Source of the DNA: Schistocephalus solidus
Taxonomy: Eukaryota; Platyhelminthes; Cestoda; Diphyllobothriidea; Diphyllobothriidae
Length of the DNA stretch: 64,000 nucleotides
Direction: 5' to 3'
Assembly (NCBI GenBank): GCA_017591395.1
Contig: WEDG01000356.1
Location: 186,001-250,000 of the forward strand
Shown here one piece after another: positions 38,925 through 50,965 of this stretch (the first letter of the stretch is position 1; every line of letters starts with the position of its first letter). The position numbers and the translations under genes are program-made. The notes under the pieces are model-generated. The model made no database searches, was not told where the DNA came from, and saw only the letters and a program-made list of their open reading frames with translations.

Positions 38925-39310
38925 CCTAGATTGAACCACAAGGCAGAAAGGGACAATTGAGTTCCGCTAGCGATCGGGGAGCGTTCATTAACCCATGTCA
39001 ATATTCCCGAACTTAACTGTCGAGACAATGAGTCCGTTGATTAAATATTAAAGCATTGATATTTTAATCAACAGGTTGCGTGTTCGAACCTTGCGCGGGG
39101 CCCTACCCGGAGTTTGGTATGACTAATTGCTTATGGCTAACGAGCCTGAAAGGATAATTTTAGTCCTCCTTGTCTTTGCCGGCTTTTTTATCTACTCATA
39201 GTACTACTAGGCACTGTGAGGATGCTAGTGGGAGCTTTGAAAGTTAGCTGACAGGTAGAAGGGGATGACCATGTTCAATTAGCGATCAGTGAGCCTTCAT
39301 CAACGGGTTT
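38925..39310 (+). mobile_element. Family A retroposon, forward unit with repeated ends
   Basis: GTTCCGCTAGCGATCGG with a following GAGCGTTCAT occurs at about 38962-38988, before the head, and again in diverged form at about 39274-39302, after the tail. This gives a unit of about 312 bp with the tail sequence at both ends. The head has TGTTCGAACCT as B-box near 39081. The body (39121-39165) keeps stems I and II but has lost the CTGATGA core. Confidence 0.65.
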
Positions 39311-42149
39311 TCCTCGGGGTTGCAAAATTAAAAAACTCATGATCAATATTTAGATCTGTTAGCGACATACAGAGACATGCGCAGTCACCACCCGGTCTGG
39401 TGTTACTGATGTTTGTTTGGCTCCTAGCCCCCTTTAACTGTTTTGGGCTCCACTGCTGCTTTTACGTCTGATTATTAACTCCTGGATAGTTTGGAATTCA
39501 GATGCATGAACGAATTGCCCCGGCAATCGAAAACTCTTTTTCCCTGCTTTTTTGACTATTTGGACCCTTTTGTTTTTATTTTAATCTACAACAGTTGGCA
39601 AACAATTTATTGGGTGAGGTGGACCACCGTATTAACCGGTAGGGCCTTATTTTGATTGGGTATTAGCCAGTAGCATGAGCGACAGTTTGGATATTAAAAG
39701 AGCCTTAACTATCAGCCTGTCTATTTTCTGTTAGAAAAAAAGGGCGTCACGTTAATAATATCAATTTTTCAGACAAAATGGCTATATTAGGGAATTTGCT
39801 GGTGAGCCACATTGGTTGGTTGGTCGACCATAGATGCTGCGCCGTTGACAAGGCCATGTATTCAGACAGTTGCATAATCCGACTTTATTGATTCAAAGCA
39901 GACAGTTCGAAATGAGCACTTTCCTCCCAGGAAAATCAAGGTTCGAATAAATTATATAATCAATATACTTTGTGGGGATCATTTTGAAGTGCTTTGACAA
40001 AGAGAGTTTTACTTTTTTACAGATATCGGCTTATTATCGCAGATAACTTGTGAGAAATTTTCGGCCAGCCAAATAACCCAGCAGTTGCTTACTCGGTGAT
40101 TTTGGGAAACAAAGATTCAGGTTACATACCGGCAGCAATCGAATCAGTGGGGGTTCGGCCAACCTGAGCGCTGGATGGGAAAAAGTGCTCCCGTCTGACC
40201 GTTATTTTTCACCTTCACCTTTAGAGCAAGAAGCAGGAAATAATGAAGACATGACACATGCGTCAAACACTAATGAAAATGTCTGACATTTTTTTATTTT
40301 TCCACCAGTCAGAAACCAAAAAGGGGCTGCAGCGATCTTTAAAGTTTAACAAAGGTCTGAAATAGGTTTTCGCTTTGAAAAGATTGTCTTAGTAAGGTTT
40401 GAGGATTATGTATGGTGCAGCATACTCCTCGGGTATTCCAGCCAGGTCCATCTGCAGCAAGTACGTACTGTAAAATGCCTACGTAAGTAGTTCGCATTTT
40501 TATCATTGCTTTTCGATTTTGCATGAAACATACAGAAAATTATTCTGTTAGTACTCAGTTGGTAGCAAATTACGTCTTCTTCAGATTTATACGTGAAGAA
40601 AGGTTAGCTTTTAAATAAACAAGGTGTTACAATTGCTGAATAATATTTAACCAGATCTGCTACCACACTTAAATTAAAAGTTTTAAATATTGCATGCTGT
40701 AGGCGGTTCATCAAAGCAAAATCATGCATTTTTTATGGCAATATGAAGAGATCACATAGGGCCCAACCAATGCTACCTTGGACGTAGACCAAGTTGTATA
40801 CTTTATGCGTAAGATTCATAAATATACAAGTTTGCTTTATGAATAAACAATTCAAACTGTTCAAAAATTCCAAAATCAGAAACGTTTTTAAAAAACCACA
40901 TGCTAATCTCTTTCAAGGAAAAAAATGTTCGGAGACGCAACTGGCTATAAATTGTGTACCAGAAGAAGATTTCCAAGCATTTATATAAATTATACCGAAT
41001 GTAATAGGGCAGAGAAAATCACTGATAAAATGCATAGTACTTAAGTGGGTCGTTTTTACAGAAATCACTTTTTTCGAATGGCTGGGAAGAAGCTCGTTCA
41101 AAGGCCATTTGTGACTGAAGTATCTTATCATTATACTGCACAATTATTATTATCACAAGCCTACTTAGGTAACTTTTGCGAATCGAAAACGAATTATATA
41201 ATTTTGGTTGATATTTCATTTGATAAAAATCAGTATACGTCCACTATTACATGGTCCAAATGCAATTTTGGGCTTTCGTTTTTCAGACAGTCTTAAAGAA
41301 GATTCAAGCTCATGGACTTAATAGTTGAGGACTCGAGTTTGGTGTGCAAAGTCATTGCAAACGGTATGCGTTCACCCCAATGATCAACTGCACTAGGTTT
41401 GAAACTTTCGATTATTTATGTCTCTTCGTTAACCTATGACCATCTGAGTACGACTTAGTGGTCTAATACCATCCGTCCAACCTTCACATGCCGACTTATA
41501 ATACAGGATTGCCTCTTTGAGATAGAATATTATGCCACTCAAGTAAAGCGAAAAAGCAGAATATTGATGATCGTGAAAAAGCCGATAATAGTTGAATCAC
41601 TCGAAACACGTTTATAATTGTGGTTGAATTCAGTTACCATCATTAAATCTACAGAAGATTAAAATGAGCAACAACTGTTAGAAAACCACCAGGACATTAA
41701 GCCAAAGACCTTTATATCAGAGCCATCTCTGTTAGCAGGTTGCAAAATAATGAGTCGTTTGGTTATCACTCTACGCTGCTCCGAACTTCAAATTTTGTTT
41801 TTTGGAGGCTCATTATTTGCCAGTATTGGTTGAGCCAGAACCTTTCAAAAAATGGCTCACTCCAAATGGTTTCACTAGGTGTTTCACCAGCCTGCCCTGT
41901 GAGATGAAAACCCAAGTGAGGTAATCTAAGGTGCATTAGGTTTGCACATCCTTTGTGTGCATATCCAAAAATTGCTAGTAGAATTTTAACCATTGCTGCG
42001 TCTGGAAGTAGGCGCAGATTTGGTGGTGTCGATTGATGCATCTGGCAACCCACATCGATGGTGTCCATGCTGTAAGTTAAGACATATCTCCAGCATTATC
42101 TGGCCCTGAGCTGATCATCATGGTATTGCGAGAATGTACTAGCTCTTAT

Positions 42150-42631
42150 ACATTTTTCACGTATAGGAGAGTTCACCATACGTGAAAATGTATCCAAACT
42201 CGTCGAAAGACAGCTGAGAAAACAACAGATAAAATTAGCATACCATCTTGCGTCTACTTTACGCTCACAGATTGCAAACCCTAAGGACAGAGTTGGCTAC
42301 CTTGATACAAAAGCCCACGTTCCAGTTTGTGATGCCGTTCATTGTGGGCAAACTGGGAAATCCGTCACTGCTTGCATACACGAACGTCAGTTAGCGGACA
42401 GAAGACGAGACCACCCATCCCTGGTTGCCAGGTCCACACTAGATACTGGGCATAAATTCGCATGGGAGAGCATTTGGATCATGGGCACCTGCCCAATAAG
42501 AAAATGCCACGAATTCCTGGAAGAAATGCCCTCAGATGAGGCATGCATCAATCGGCACATCAATTTGGAGGCCACATACAAAATCCTTAAGGGCAAATTC
42601 AAATGCGCACTATCAATCATGACGGGATGAC
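42150..42631 (+). mobile_element. Penelope-like element 3' fragment with GIY-YIG domain, open frame
   Basis: One frame stays open for about 155 codons to TGA near 42630. It reads NVSKLVERQLRKQQIKLAYH (end of the RT thumb/linker), NPKDRVGYLDTKAHVPVCDAVHCGQTGKS, then IHERQLADRRR, STLDTGHKFAW and EACINRHINLEATY. This is the GIY-YIG module and C-terminus seen in Penelope-like elements; the same order appears at 45090-45970 and 46440-46730. The first Tyr of the motif is replaced (VHCGQTG). No start codon or upstream RT core is attached, so it is a truncated insertion, yet unusually free of stops. Confidence 0.7.
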
Positions 42632-42876
42632 AAACTGCACTTCACGCGTATTGGCACAAACGTTGCCCAACCGTATAATATTCTGCTCGACACGGTTAAT
42701 TAGTTAATTTTTCTTGTACGAAATCACAAAGTCTGACGACGAGCTGGGGCACCATAAGTTCAAAACTTTACGCATTAAACTTTGTATTTTCCCAAAGAAT
42801 CTCATCTTTTTAATCAAATTTCTTCGGATGCCTGTATTTCAATGTATATATGATTATGGTTTTTCCCCTCTGACAG

Positions 42877-42983
42877 CCCTTTCCTCACTGCGAGAAAACG
42901 AGAACTCATTCGGGATGTTGCCCTACCATCGACCGTACTTGTGATGTCATTCATCGGCTCCTATGTGTTCAGGCACATTGACT
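42877..42983 (+). CDS. SLC4A11-like transporter, exon e (residues 218-252)
   Basis: The exon was found by looking for the piece missing between exons d and f; it lies in a frame with no long open reading frame of its own. It encodes TPFLTARKRELIRDVALPST and a helix VLVMSFIGSYVFRHI. SLC4A11 has the equivalent [35 protein letters not shown], so length and spacing agree. It begins with one base completing the AC|C threonine codon, after CTCTGACAG, and ends with T before GTACGT. The frame 42714-42944 that overlaps it is shifted by one and is not coding. Confidence 0.88.
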
Positions 42984-44864
42984 GTACGTTTAAACAGTAG
43001 AGCCAATTTTTACTTTCAGGTTCCCACATTTCATGTTCCACGTCGCGCTTTGCTTAAAGTTGGCTTGCGTTGTGACTTTAGCGTTCTCATAAATTTGAAG
43101 TAGCCTTGTTTGCATCTTTGTGTTATACCTACTGGTCACGACTGGCCCGTTTTACTGATCAGATCACGAGGCATGAGTTCACGTCTTTACCTGATATCGA
43201 TCAACGAACATGCAGGTGCATATTACACAATATTTGCCTAAATATGAATCTTTGGGGTAGAATTGGCTGAAAGGTTGTCATCCTGGGACAATTGAGTATC
43301 GATTTTCGGTAACCACTAAACCGAATTCAAACCTACATTCAGACAGATTATATTTCTTGCTATGTTCGAGTACACTCCTAACAGCCTACACCTTCAGGAT
43401 GTTTCTACATGACAGCTTATTAATCGGTATCTAGGTTCCGATTACAGAAATTGCATCATACACTGAGCGACGGAAAAATAAAAAAATAATTTTTCCAAAC
43501 AAAATATATTATATAAAGCTAAGTAAAGCTGGGCTAGGGTTGAACAACCGAGGGGCATGTAAATTACTAGTGTACTAGTGTGGGGCTCACCGATCTGCTT
43601 AAGGAACATGTATGTTCCGTTGTGCCCTGGAGCTCAACATTGGGCTACGTTGTTGCCTCCGTTAATGCCAAATGCAGAAACAGGACAAGGTAGATATTGA
43701 AACGCGAGAAATATCATCTGTAATCTGTTTGTCAATCCACAAAATGGAATTATTTACTTAAATCCATTTGTAATACTATTTAGAAAAAAGGACATTTAGA
43801 AGTCTTTCCATGCACGGAAGGTCTCCCGCTTGCAGACAAGCATATTTCTAGTTACCTATATACGACTCAGTTAGGTAAAGACGTTTATTTTTTCTCATTT
43901 ATACTTGAAAACGACTTCCTAGGAAGTATGTTGTAAAGTAATTGTTTGCACTTTTTAAAAGGGCTAATTTCAGGTTTTAAAAAAAATACTTTGCACCGTA
44001 AATTTTTAAAATAATAGGAAAAGTTTATTTTTGAGGGTACAGTACGTAATATTTATCGGGTAATTTGTCTACCCCACCAAGTTCCAATGATTATCTTCAT
44101 GCCATTTGAAGCATTTCTGTAGATACGAAAATTTTTAAATTGCCAAAGCAGGTTCCAAAAACCTACCATAGACGTGCAAAAGAGTGAAAACTCAAAAATG
44201 CTCAAGAATTAGATACTATTTCATCATCCCTGCTAAAGAGACCTTGCTGTCCACTGATGAGATGTCGAATTTGTCATTTTTTTTGAAATTTGGGAATTCG
44301 ACGTCTAATTTATTTAGCCAATTAATGCATAAATTATTGGAGCGTGTGGTTTCCGGACGTTCTCGGCTTGCCCACTGTGAGCACAAACCGATAATGCACG
44401 TTTTCTCCTTAATTTCATTTGTGGCTTCAGACAGGTTGTTCTGCCTCTTAAAAATGAAATAACATCCATTGTGGGGGACTTTAAAAACTGGTTCTTATAA
44501 ACTTCATTCAATACGCAAAGCAGTTGTTTGAAATAACAAAAAATATATCGGATATAAATAACGAGATAATTTTATAAGTTGACGTTATTGCAAAGTTCAC
44601 CTCTATTCCACTTGGTCAAAAAACAGCCTGCACCGAAAATCATTTTCCTGATTTACGTTAAAACTGAGCCTGCAGATGCCTGCCTGAAAATCTGGTTGTT
44701 TATCCAGAAACAAAGTTACTCATTATTAAAAAAAACCATTGGCAACAAAATATCACTGAAAGGGTAGCACCTTATTCACTCGTATTTTTGAATAAGCTAA
44801 AATGCTTGAATTAGAAGGTATCTATGTTTAAAACCTAGCAGAAACGATGTCCTTAGTACTGCTG

Positions 44865-44865
<1 letters not shown>

Positions 44866-44910
<45 letters not shown>
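44866..44910. repeat. (TA)n microsatellite
   Basis: About 22 uninterrupted TA units. No family D sequence adjoins it, unlike the TA tracts at 53.1 and 58.9 kb. Confidence 0.95.
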
Positions 44911-44913
<3 letters not shown>

Positions 44914-45089
44914 CATCCCAATAGATTAAATAAATTAGAAGTTCTATGGAAAAAAATAACTTTAGATTGTTCATTTTCTCTGTATGTATCCCATTTCATC
45001 TTCAGACAAATTGGAGTTCAACAAAAAAACAGTTTACCTTAAACAACGTATAAAACGAGATTTTACGGTTGGCTAAAGTTTGAGCAAGT

Positions 45090-45970
45090 AGGTGTCCAGC
45101 GCTTTACTTTATTCGGTCGATTTTAGCCGTGTTCGCTTCCACATGACCTTGAGAAATGTGTACTTGTCATCCAAACCAATATGTCTGTTACTACATGTCT
45201 CGTCTGAGTGCATGACCTTCCTGATTTCGCGCCCCTTCCTGGGTGGGCGGGGATGCCAACGATGTGGGTATACCCCCATGCAAATAGCTATCCGTTGCCC
45301 TGTGTCCAGTGTGTGCAGGGCTAATCGATAACTGATATTCATATAAACGGGTGGAAAGAGATTTCCCGGTTTGGCTACAATAGACTGCGTCACAGCTGGT
45401 ACATGGTATTTTTACGACGATTTATTTTCTGTTGAAGTAGCCAATCCTGTCAATAGAGTGTACAAGCTAGGTGCGCAGAGTTGTTGTAGGTTTGTACCCT
45501 ATTTGTATATGGTGTTTCTTGAGCTGTCTTTCGACGAGCTTAGATACATTCTTTACATACGGGAGGGTTCACAAGTTTGTTTGTTTTGACGACTGAGAAA
45601 TCGTAACTTTAGGAATACCTTTTCCTTTTAACTGTTGTCATCGATGGACAAAGTCAGGAGGATATCCATTTTTGGAAAATAGTTTGAAAAGGTATTTCAT
45701 TTCTGTTCGATATGTTTCTTCATCGGAACAGTGCGTTTTTGCTCGACTTAACAAGCTGTTAACAGAGCTGCATTTGTAAGACATGGGGTGGTTACTCCCA
45801 AAAGGTAAGATGACCTTGGGGTTTGTATCTTAGCGATAGACTGAGGAATGTACTGTCCTTACTGTCTTCCGATGTACGAGGGCACCTAAGATTGGGAGTT
45901 GCTCATCAACTTCTGTTTCCAAGATGAATTGAATTCCTGGGAATTGGCAGGTAAGGTTTTTATGTTTTAG
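45090..45970 (-). mobile_element. Penelope-like element 3' part (RT C-terminus, linker, GIY-YIG)
   Basis: Read downward from about 45965, the translation gives PGIQFILETEVDEQLPILGALV (cf. FTMEKE.N..LPFLDVLV of Penelope-like RTs), then SNHPMSYKCSSVNSLLSRAK, then SKLVERQLKKHHIQIGYKPT. Next are VVKIPCTSCDAVYCSQTGKS and LSTRLYEYQLS (GIY-YIG), and after a shift HPRPPRKGREIRKVMHSDE and NRHIGLDDKYTFLK. There are a few stops and at least one frameshift near 45310. It is inverted relative to the two sister fragments at 42.2 and 46.4 kb and antisense to the host gene. Confidence 0.75.
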
Positions 45971-46439
45971 TTTAATTTGATCTATTTTTTAAATCTTACG
46001 AAAGCTAAGTACGCATGTCTTAATGAGGAGCACTTTGGACAAAAAGTGGGTGAAGATTTCTGATAAAAGCTGCAATAATCCTAAGTTTCCATAAATGGTT
46101 GTAAACCTGTTTTCGAGAGTTCTAAATGTAACAGAAGAATGAATATTTTGTGAATGAATGAAATACAATGCACCTGATTGCAATTACGTTGATTTCCTGG
46201 CCAGTTTCCAATCCATTTTGGCTTTAACTAATCTGACAGCGAATGAAAGATTCAAAAATCAAAAAATACAAGTAAAACTTTATAGAATCACAGAGCATCC
46301 TCAAAATTATCTTGTGACGAAAGGAAAGCATTAAGGTTGTTTTAGAAATATGAGAAAATTATAATTGCCTGCTCAAAATGGACATTCCACAGCTATTTTA
46401 AATAAGACGAACTACAAAGATAAAATGACATCAATTTTG

Positions 46440-46730
46440 GCAGATGCGTTGTGATGCAGTTTAATGTGGCCAAAACGGGAAATCTCTATCCACCCGTGTA
46501 CATGAACATCAGTTAGCGGTGTGGAGAGGAGACCCCATGCACACACTGGACACAGGGAACCTATTTGCATGGGAGGATACCTACATCATTGGCGCCCCTG
46601 GCCACGAATTCCTAAAGGTAATTCACTAAGACGAGGCATGCATTTGCAGACATATGTATTTGGATGACAAGTACAATTGTCTTAAGGTTAAGCGGAAGCA
46701 AACACGGCAACTATCGACCGGATAAATTAA
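46440..46730 (+). mobile_element. Penelope-like GIY-YIG fragment
   Basis: The translation reads CDAV, a stop, CGQNGKSLSTRVHEHQLAVW, then MHTLDTGNLFAWEDTYIIG, then DEACICRHMYLDDKYNCLKV. This is the same module as at 42.3 and 45.3 kb, with two in-frame stops and a short deletion before HTLDTG. Nothing upstream belongs to the RT. Confidence 0.7.
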
Positions 46731-48104
46731 AGCACTGGACACCTATTGGCTCAAAATTTAGCCATCCGTAGAATCTTTTTTAAAAAGTTGTTTAAGGTAA
46801 ACTATTTTTTCTACAACTCCCATTTATCTGAAGACGAACAGGGATAACATAGAAAATTTACACACTAAAGTTTTATTTCCCAAAGGTTTTCCCATTGGTA
46901 TTATGAATAGCCATAAACATACGAATAAACGTTTTAAGCGTATTCATTGATATAATTTTTCTTGAACTTTTTGATGGCATATTATGTGTTCTCCATAGAT
47001 AATGTACGAAAAAGGGCAGTTTTCAGTTTTAAAAAATTTATAAATTATGTGGTTTGTGATGCCTTTAAATTTCCATGCAGCCTGGTCAAGCGGCTAGAGT
47101 GTTGTCTGTTCTTAAACCTTGCTCTGGCTCTCTTGGTTTCGAATTTCATCAAGGCCCAGCGAAATTTTCACGGTTGGGTCAATTTTAATGTCCTTTTATT
47201 AACACTGCATGCGAAGTTTGTGACATGGTCGATGCCCACTGCAAACTTTATGATCACACAAATATATGATTTTGTTTAAGTGGAAAATATGCAGCTTGTA
47301 TTATGAAAACAATTAATACAAATGTTACAGAGGGTTGGATTCAAAATTAGTTGGATTTGACTTATGTTTTTTTAAGACCGAAAGATAATCCTCCTTCAAG
47401 AATAAACTTTAAAGAATACATACTTTTCTACTAAATAAGTACCAGAAAGGATATTTTCGTACATGTTTATCTAAAACACATATATTTCAATTTATAGGGG
47501 CATACGAAATAACTATGAAAAAATGCATACTGTCTATGTTGTGTAGTTTTTTAGTCAGCCGGCATCCAGAGGGGACAAAAATAGACGGGGATTATGCAGC
47601 AGAATAAGTAATATCGCGATTCTTCTTAGTTATCTATCCTTGTAGAAAATATATTTTGGCATTTCTGCTAAGAGTTCATCTTCTTTTTTTATATTTTTTA
47701 CGTACCAAGAAAGTTTTTATACAATTTTCCCTTACTATGCCAAGCGTCAAGTTGACTACATTGACCTTAAGTTGGACACTGGGGCTTAGAAATAACTTCC
47801 ATTCCTTGCCGCATTCATACATTGAAAGACTGGTGGATCCTTGCATCAGTCTCCTGAGCTGAATCTCAACCCAAATCTCAACCCAAATCCAAATCGAAGA
47901 GGAAAGATAGCAAAAAAAACGAAATAATCTTTCAAATAAATCCGCCAGCCTCCATGCCTCCCTGAAAATGGGCATCAAGGTTCGAAATAAAAAGTTACTA
48001 GCAATACTCCGACCACCAAGACCCTCAAAAAAACTTTTAAGGGTGAACTTACTAATTCGTGTTTCAGAGGTCAACGGTAGTTTCTGGTTTATTCTGTCTT
48101 TTAG

Positions 48105-48273
48105 TGAAGCCCTTTGAGGTAGATTCTGTGCCCTTCAGATGGGAAGTGGTGAGGCTGCATCAGTTGGACTGGATTGCCGCCCTCGGAGCCCTAGTACTTG
48201 CCTTTCCTCTCTCCCTCCTCTTCTTCATGGAGCAGAATATCGCCAGTGCCATTGTCAATTCCCCCTCAAATAA
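48105..48273 (+). CDS. SLC4A11-like transporter, exon f (residues 254-308)
   Basis: It encodes KPFEVDSVPFRWEVVRLHQL, then a helix DWIAALGALVLAFPLSLLFF, then MEQNIASAIVNSPSNK. SLC4A11 carries [22 protein letters not shown] at this point, an identity too long to be chance. The acceptor is CTTTTAG. The exon ends with AA, and the only end that keeps frame and the family's spacing is followed by GCAAGT, a GC donor. Joined to exon g this gives [17 protein letters not shown], exactly the length of the A11 segment. The segment forms a helix and the conserved intracellular EQN turn. Confidence 0.9.
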
Positions 48274-48479
48274 GCAAGTTCCTTTTCCCGTTCGCTTTGC
48301 AGCCAACCAAACTAAATTTTTTAACCAATCAAATATTTTCCACGGTTATCGAGGTTTGTAAATTCATTGACGGCTCCTGCCCGTATTCTACTATATCAGG
48401 ATGTTAAGTCGTTCACCTCCTTGGCCCGTTTTGACACTGTCTTTCGATGGAAGCTATGTGGGTGAGCGTGTCGCTAAAT

Positions 48480-48915
48480 CGGGTTGCGTGGTAGAGGCGT
48501 TGGACAAACACGGGGGCGGAGCAGGGCATCGCAGACGTTTCTCGGTAGCGCTCGCAAAACAAATGCTAAAAATAAGGGGTGTGGGTTGTACGCGTAGGTG
48601 CAGGCTCATGCTACACCAGCCGCTCTTGCCATTTATGGCACTCCCACTCCGTGGAATCTGATTCAGGCCGTCAGGGGAGTCCCCGGCCGTGCTAGACACC
48701 TGTGCCCGACACCCGCTTCCGGTTTTCTTAGCCCTTTTTTGCGCTCTCTCTCTCGACACCGAGAACAGACGGGTGAGGGAGGAGGAAATGAGGTAGCAGC
48801 AGTGCAAGTCTACTATCACTTAAAACTTATCCACGCACAAGTCACCGTTTCCGCACTAACCTGCTGTGGAGCATACGGTAGACATTGTTGAACTCGAGGG
48901 TCGAATTGTCGGTGA
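48480..48915 (-). mobile_element. Family R repeat copy
   Basis: This is a reversed copy. It has GCACAAGTCACCG near 48835, the CTCCCACTCCGTGGAATC block (cf. reversed 54130-54160), and the left end GCGTTGGAC with GGGGGCGGAGCAGGGCATC matching 6945-6985. The overlapping frames of 86-121 aa on both strands differ between copies and are not conserved proteins. Confidence 0.65.
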
Positions 48916-50621
48916 GTGAGCGAGAAGAATGTGCAGGAGATTTTCGCCTAAGTTTCTCAGCATATAAACTAGTTCATTGGTATGTCACCGTCCTGCGTCC
49001 ACTTCGTAAGACACACGATGGACGTCATCCTTTACCACGGCCAAATTTTTACGTCCATATACAGATCTTAAACAGAAATATGTTACCTGAGCACTGTTTT
49101 CAGTTCATTATGACACTTGCTGTTATGCATTGACATTCTGTGCAAAATCAAAATTCTGACTGCTTGTATTCCTTATCTGTGTTATGTAAAGACGGTTTTT
49201 AGATTATATGCTGTAGCGAAATATATGGGAAGCAATACCTCCTGCTGCGTGAGCCTCTTTTAAAAAGAAATATATCAATTGAAGCGCACATACTATTGCA
49301 TTTCAGTTTTGTGCTGCGCTAATTGGAGGAGGCGTAAACCGGAGGTATAATACTTGTTAGCGTAGGTGTTGAAACATACCAATTAAAAATCTGCCAAACA
49401 CTAATTCTCCTTGTCATTTAACCACAAAATCCACTCAAAGGCAATTAGACAAGCTCCTGCGTTAAGATTGAACATTTTCCCTGCAACGACGGCTCAATTT
49501 ACATTTCGCCTGGTTTCTTCTCACTGGCATGACCTTCACCAATCTGGATGTGAAACAGACAAGTTGTTCGGCTTTCTAAACAAAAAAACCGCATACAGTT
49601 AAGCAGTACTACCTACAGTGTGTCTAACAAATCAGCTTATTTGGAATTATTTCAAGTCATAGGTTGGAGGGGGGCGGGCGAATTGGTTAAATTACGGTTA
49701 AAGTTGCACGCCGGCTAAAAGGAATTTACTCGCCATCCGACTCAGTTGAAGTGTGATAGTCGACTAGGCGAAGCGATGCATGGTTAGTTGGACATCTGTA
49801 TCCGCCACAGGGGAACGCTAAGGCGTAGAAAGTAATCAGTGGCGTTTCGTGTTATAGCAAAATGAATAAAGGCCGGGGCTGTTTTTACTGACTGCGGTTG
49901 ATTGACATGAGGTTGCTAGCAAGCCGACAACTGCATCATACGCAGCGACCCCTTTGAACTGTAGGAATGCCTTTCCCCAAAAAGACGCTTCAATCGACTA
50001 TTGTCTGGAAAGCCCCAATTTGAGGGAAACGACGGTTTTGGTTCGCTGGCCCATGGCGTCAGTTGGGCCAAGAGGAGCAGTTTCCGGCTCACAATTGACA
50101 AATGATGCCTATCAAAGCAGCTGTTTATGTTAAATCTGACTCATAAGGGGTCATAAGGGCCACGCTGGTAACGGCTTGCATATTACGGAGCCCTTATAGA
50201 AGAGGGTTGCCAGCAAGATCTCATCGCGAACCTGGGTGTAGCATAGGCACCGTCAAACGATATTTTCATATTTTCTAATTTATTCTGGGGGTAGAATGCA
50301 CCGATGCATTATAATTTCCAAACTTCACTCATAACTGCGTTCTGCCGTATATCAACGTACAAATTTGTTCATTTTCCAGTCGAAAGTTAGTCTGCGATCA
50401 CGTTTATAATGCCAGTAAATTGCCGAAGCTTTTGGCAGAACACCAACCTTTAAGTGTGGTACTTTGAATTTTCATTTCTGCAATTAGGCTGGATCTGGAG
50501 CAGGGACGATTTGTTACTAACTCCCAATAACCCACATTTTCGTGAGTAGTGAGGGTTCCGCAATTGTCGGAAATTTTGCAAGGAGAGCAGGTTTTCAGTT
50601 GACCCACTTGTTAAAAAATCG

Positions 50622-50706
50622 GTGGCCTTGGTGGGATTCAAACCCACGCCAGCAAGGCGAAGGCTTTAGTACAGCCAAAGGTCTAGCCAACTGAGCTACG
50701 AGGCCC
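50622..50706 (-). repeat. Family T, class-II-tRNA-like repeat (best copy)
   Basis: On the - strand the ends GGCCTCG and CAAGGCC can pair as an acceptor stem with one mismatch. A D-arm-like GTAGCTCAGTTGGCTAGA follows. A GGCT/AGCC hairpin has the loop GTACTAA (ACT in the anticodon place, a serine-type loop). A long variable arm CGCC-TTGCT-GGCG comes next, then a T-arm around GGGTTTGAATCCC. A functional tRNA is possible but unlikely: A at position 34, and diverged sister copies at 17866 and 50855 with the same upstream sequence point to a tRNA-derived repeat. Confidence 0.55.
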
Positions 50707-50854
50707 AACCGGGAGCCGTGTGTTTAATCACACTTATGCCTGTTTGTCATCTGGGGGATTCTAGATTGACTGCATAGGAAATCCTGCTTGGGCAGTCAGT
50801 TTACTGTATAAGAATTGGTCGTGGATTCCATAAGTTGAAGCAGGCTGGGCGGGT

Positions 50855-50965
50855 AAACTCACGGCTCCCGGTTGAGTCTGGTAACTCAGTTGGCTAGAGT
50901 GTCGGCTTTACTAAAGTCTTCTTCTTGCTGGCGTGGGTTCGAATCCCACCGATTCTTTCACAATT
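50855..50965 (+). repeat. Family T, forward copy forming an inverted pair
   Basis: It contains CTCACGGCTCCCGGTTGAG, AACTCAGTTGGCTAGAGTG, GGCTTTACTAAAGTC, TGCTGGCGTGGGTTCGAATC and ends near CCACCGATTC. It is the mirror of 50622-50745 with about 110 bases between, so a transcript could fold into a long hairpin. Confidence 0.6.

Larger units (their letters stand above)
38279..42876 (+). other. Intron d-e, 4.6 kb
   Basis: This intron has a GTAAGT donor and a CCTCTGACAG acceptor. It contains two family A units (38650-39310) and a Penelope-like GIY-YIG fragment (42150-42631). A motif TATCAAGCATCTTCAA (38486-38501) also occurs near 25860 and may be another repeat end. I recognise nothing in 39320-42140; the frames at 40794-40988 and 41045-41296 show no domain. 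Confidence 0.8.
42984..48104 (+). other. Intron e-f, 5.1 kb
   Basis: This intron has a GTACGT donor and a TCTGTCTTTTAG acceptor; the split codon is T|TG. It holds a (TA)n tract (44866-44910) and two Penelope-like fragments (45090-45970 and 46440-46730). I recognise nothing in 42990-44860, 44920-45080 or 46740-48100. Confidence 0.8.

Noticed and set aside
42714..42944. 76-aa frame over exon e
   Set aside because: It is shifted by one from the frame that gives the SLC4 match and has no similarity of its own.
50622..50706. A functional tRNA-Ser gene
   Set aside because: Arms pair fairly well, but A34, a mismatch in the acceptor stem and diverged sister copies with a shared upstream sequence point to a tRNA-derived repeat. 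tRNAscan-SE would decide.
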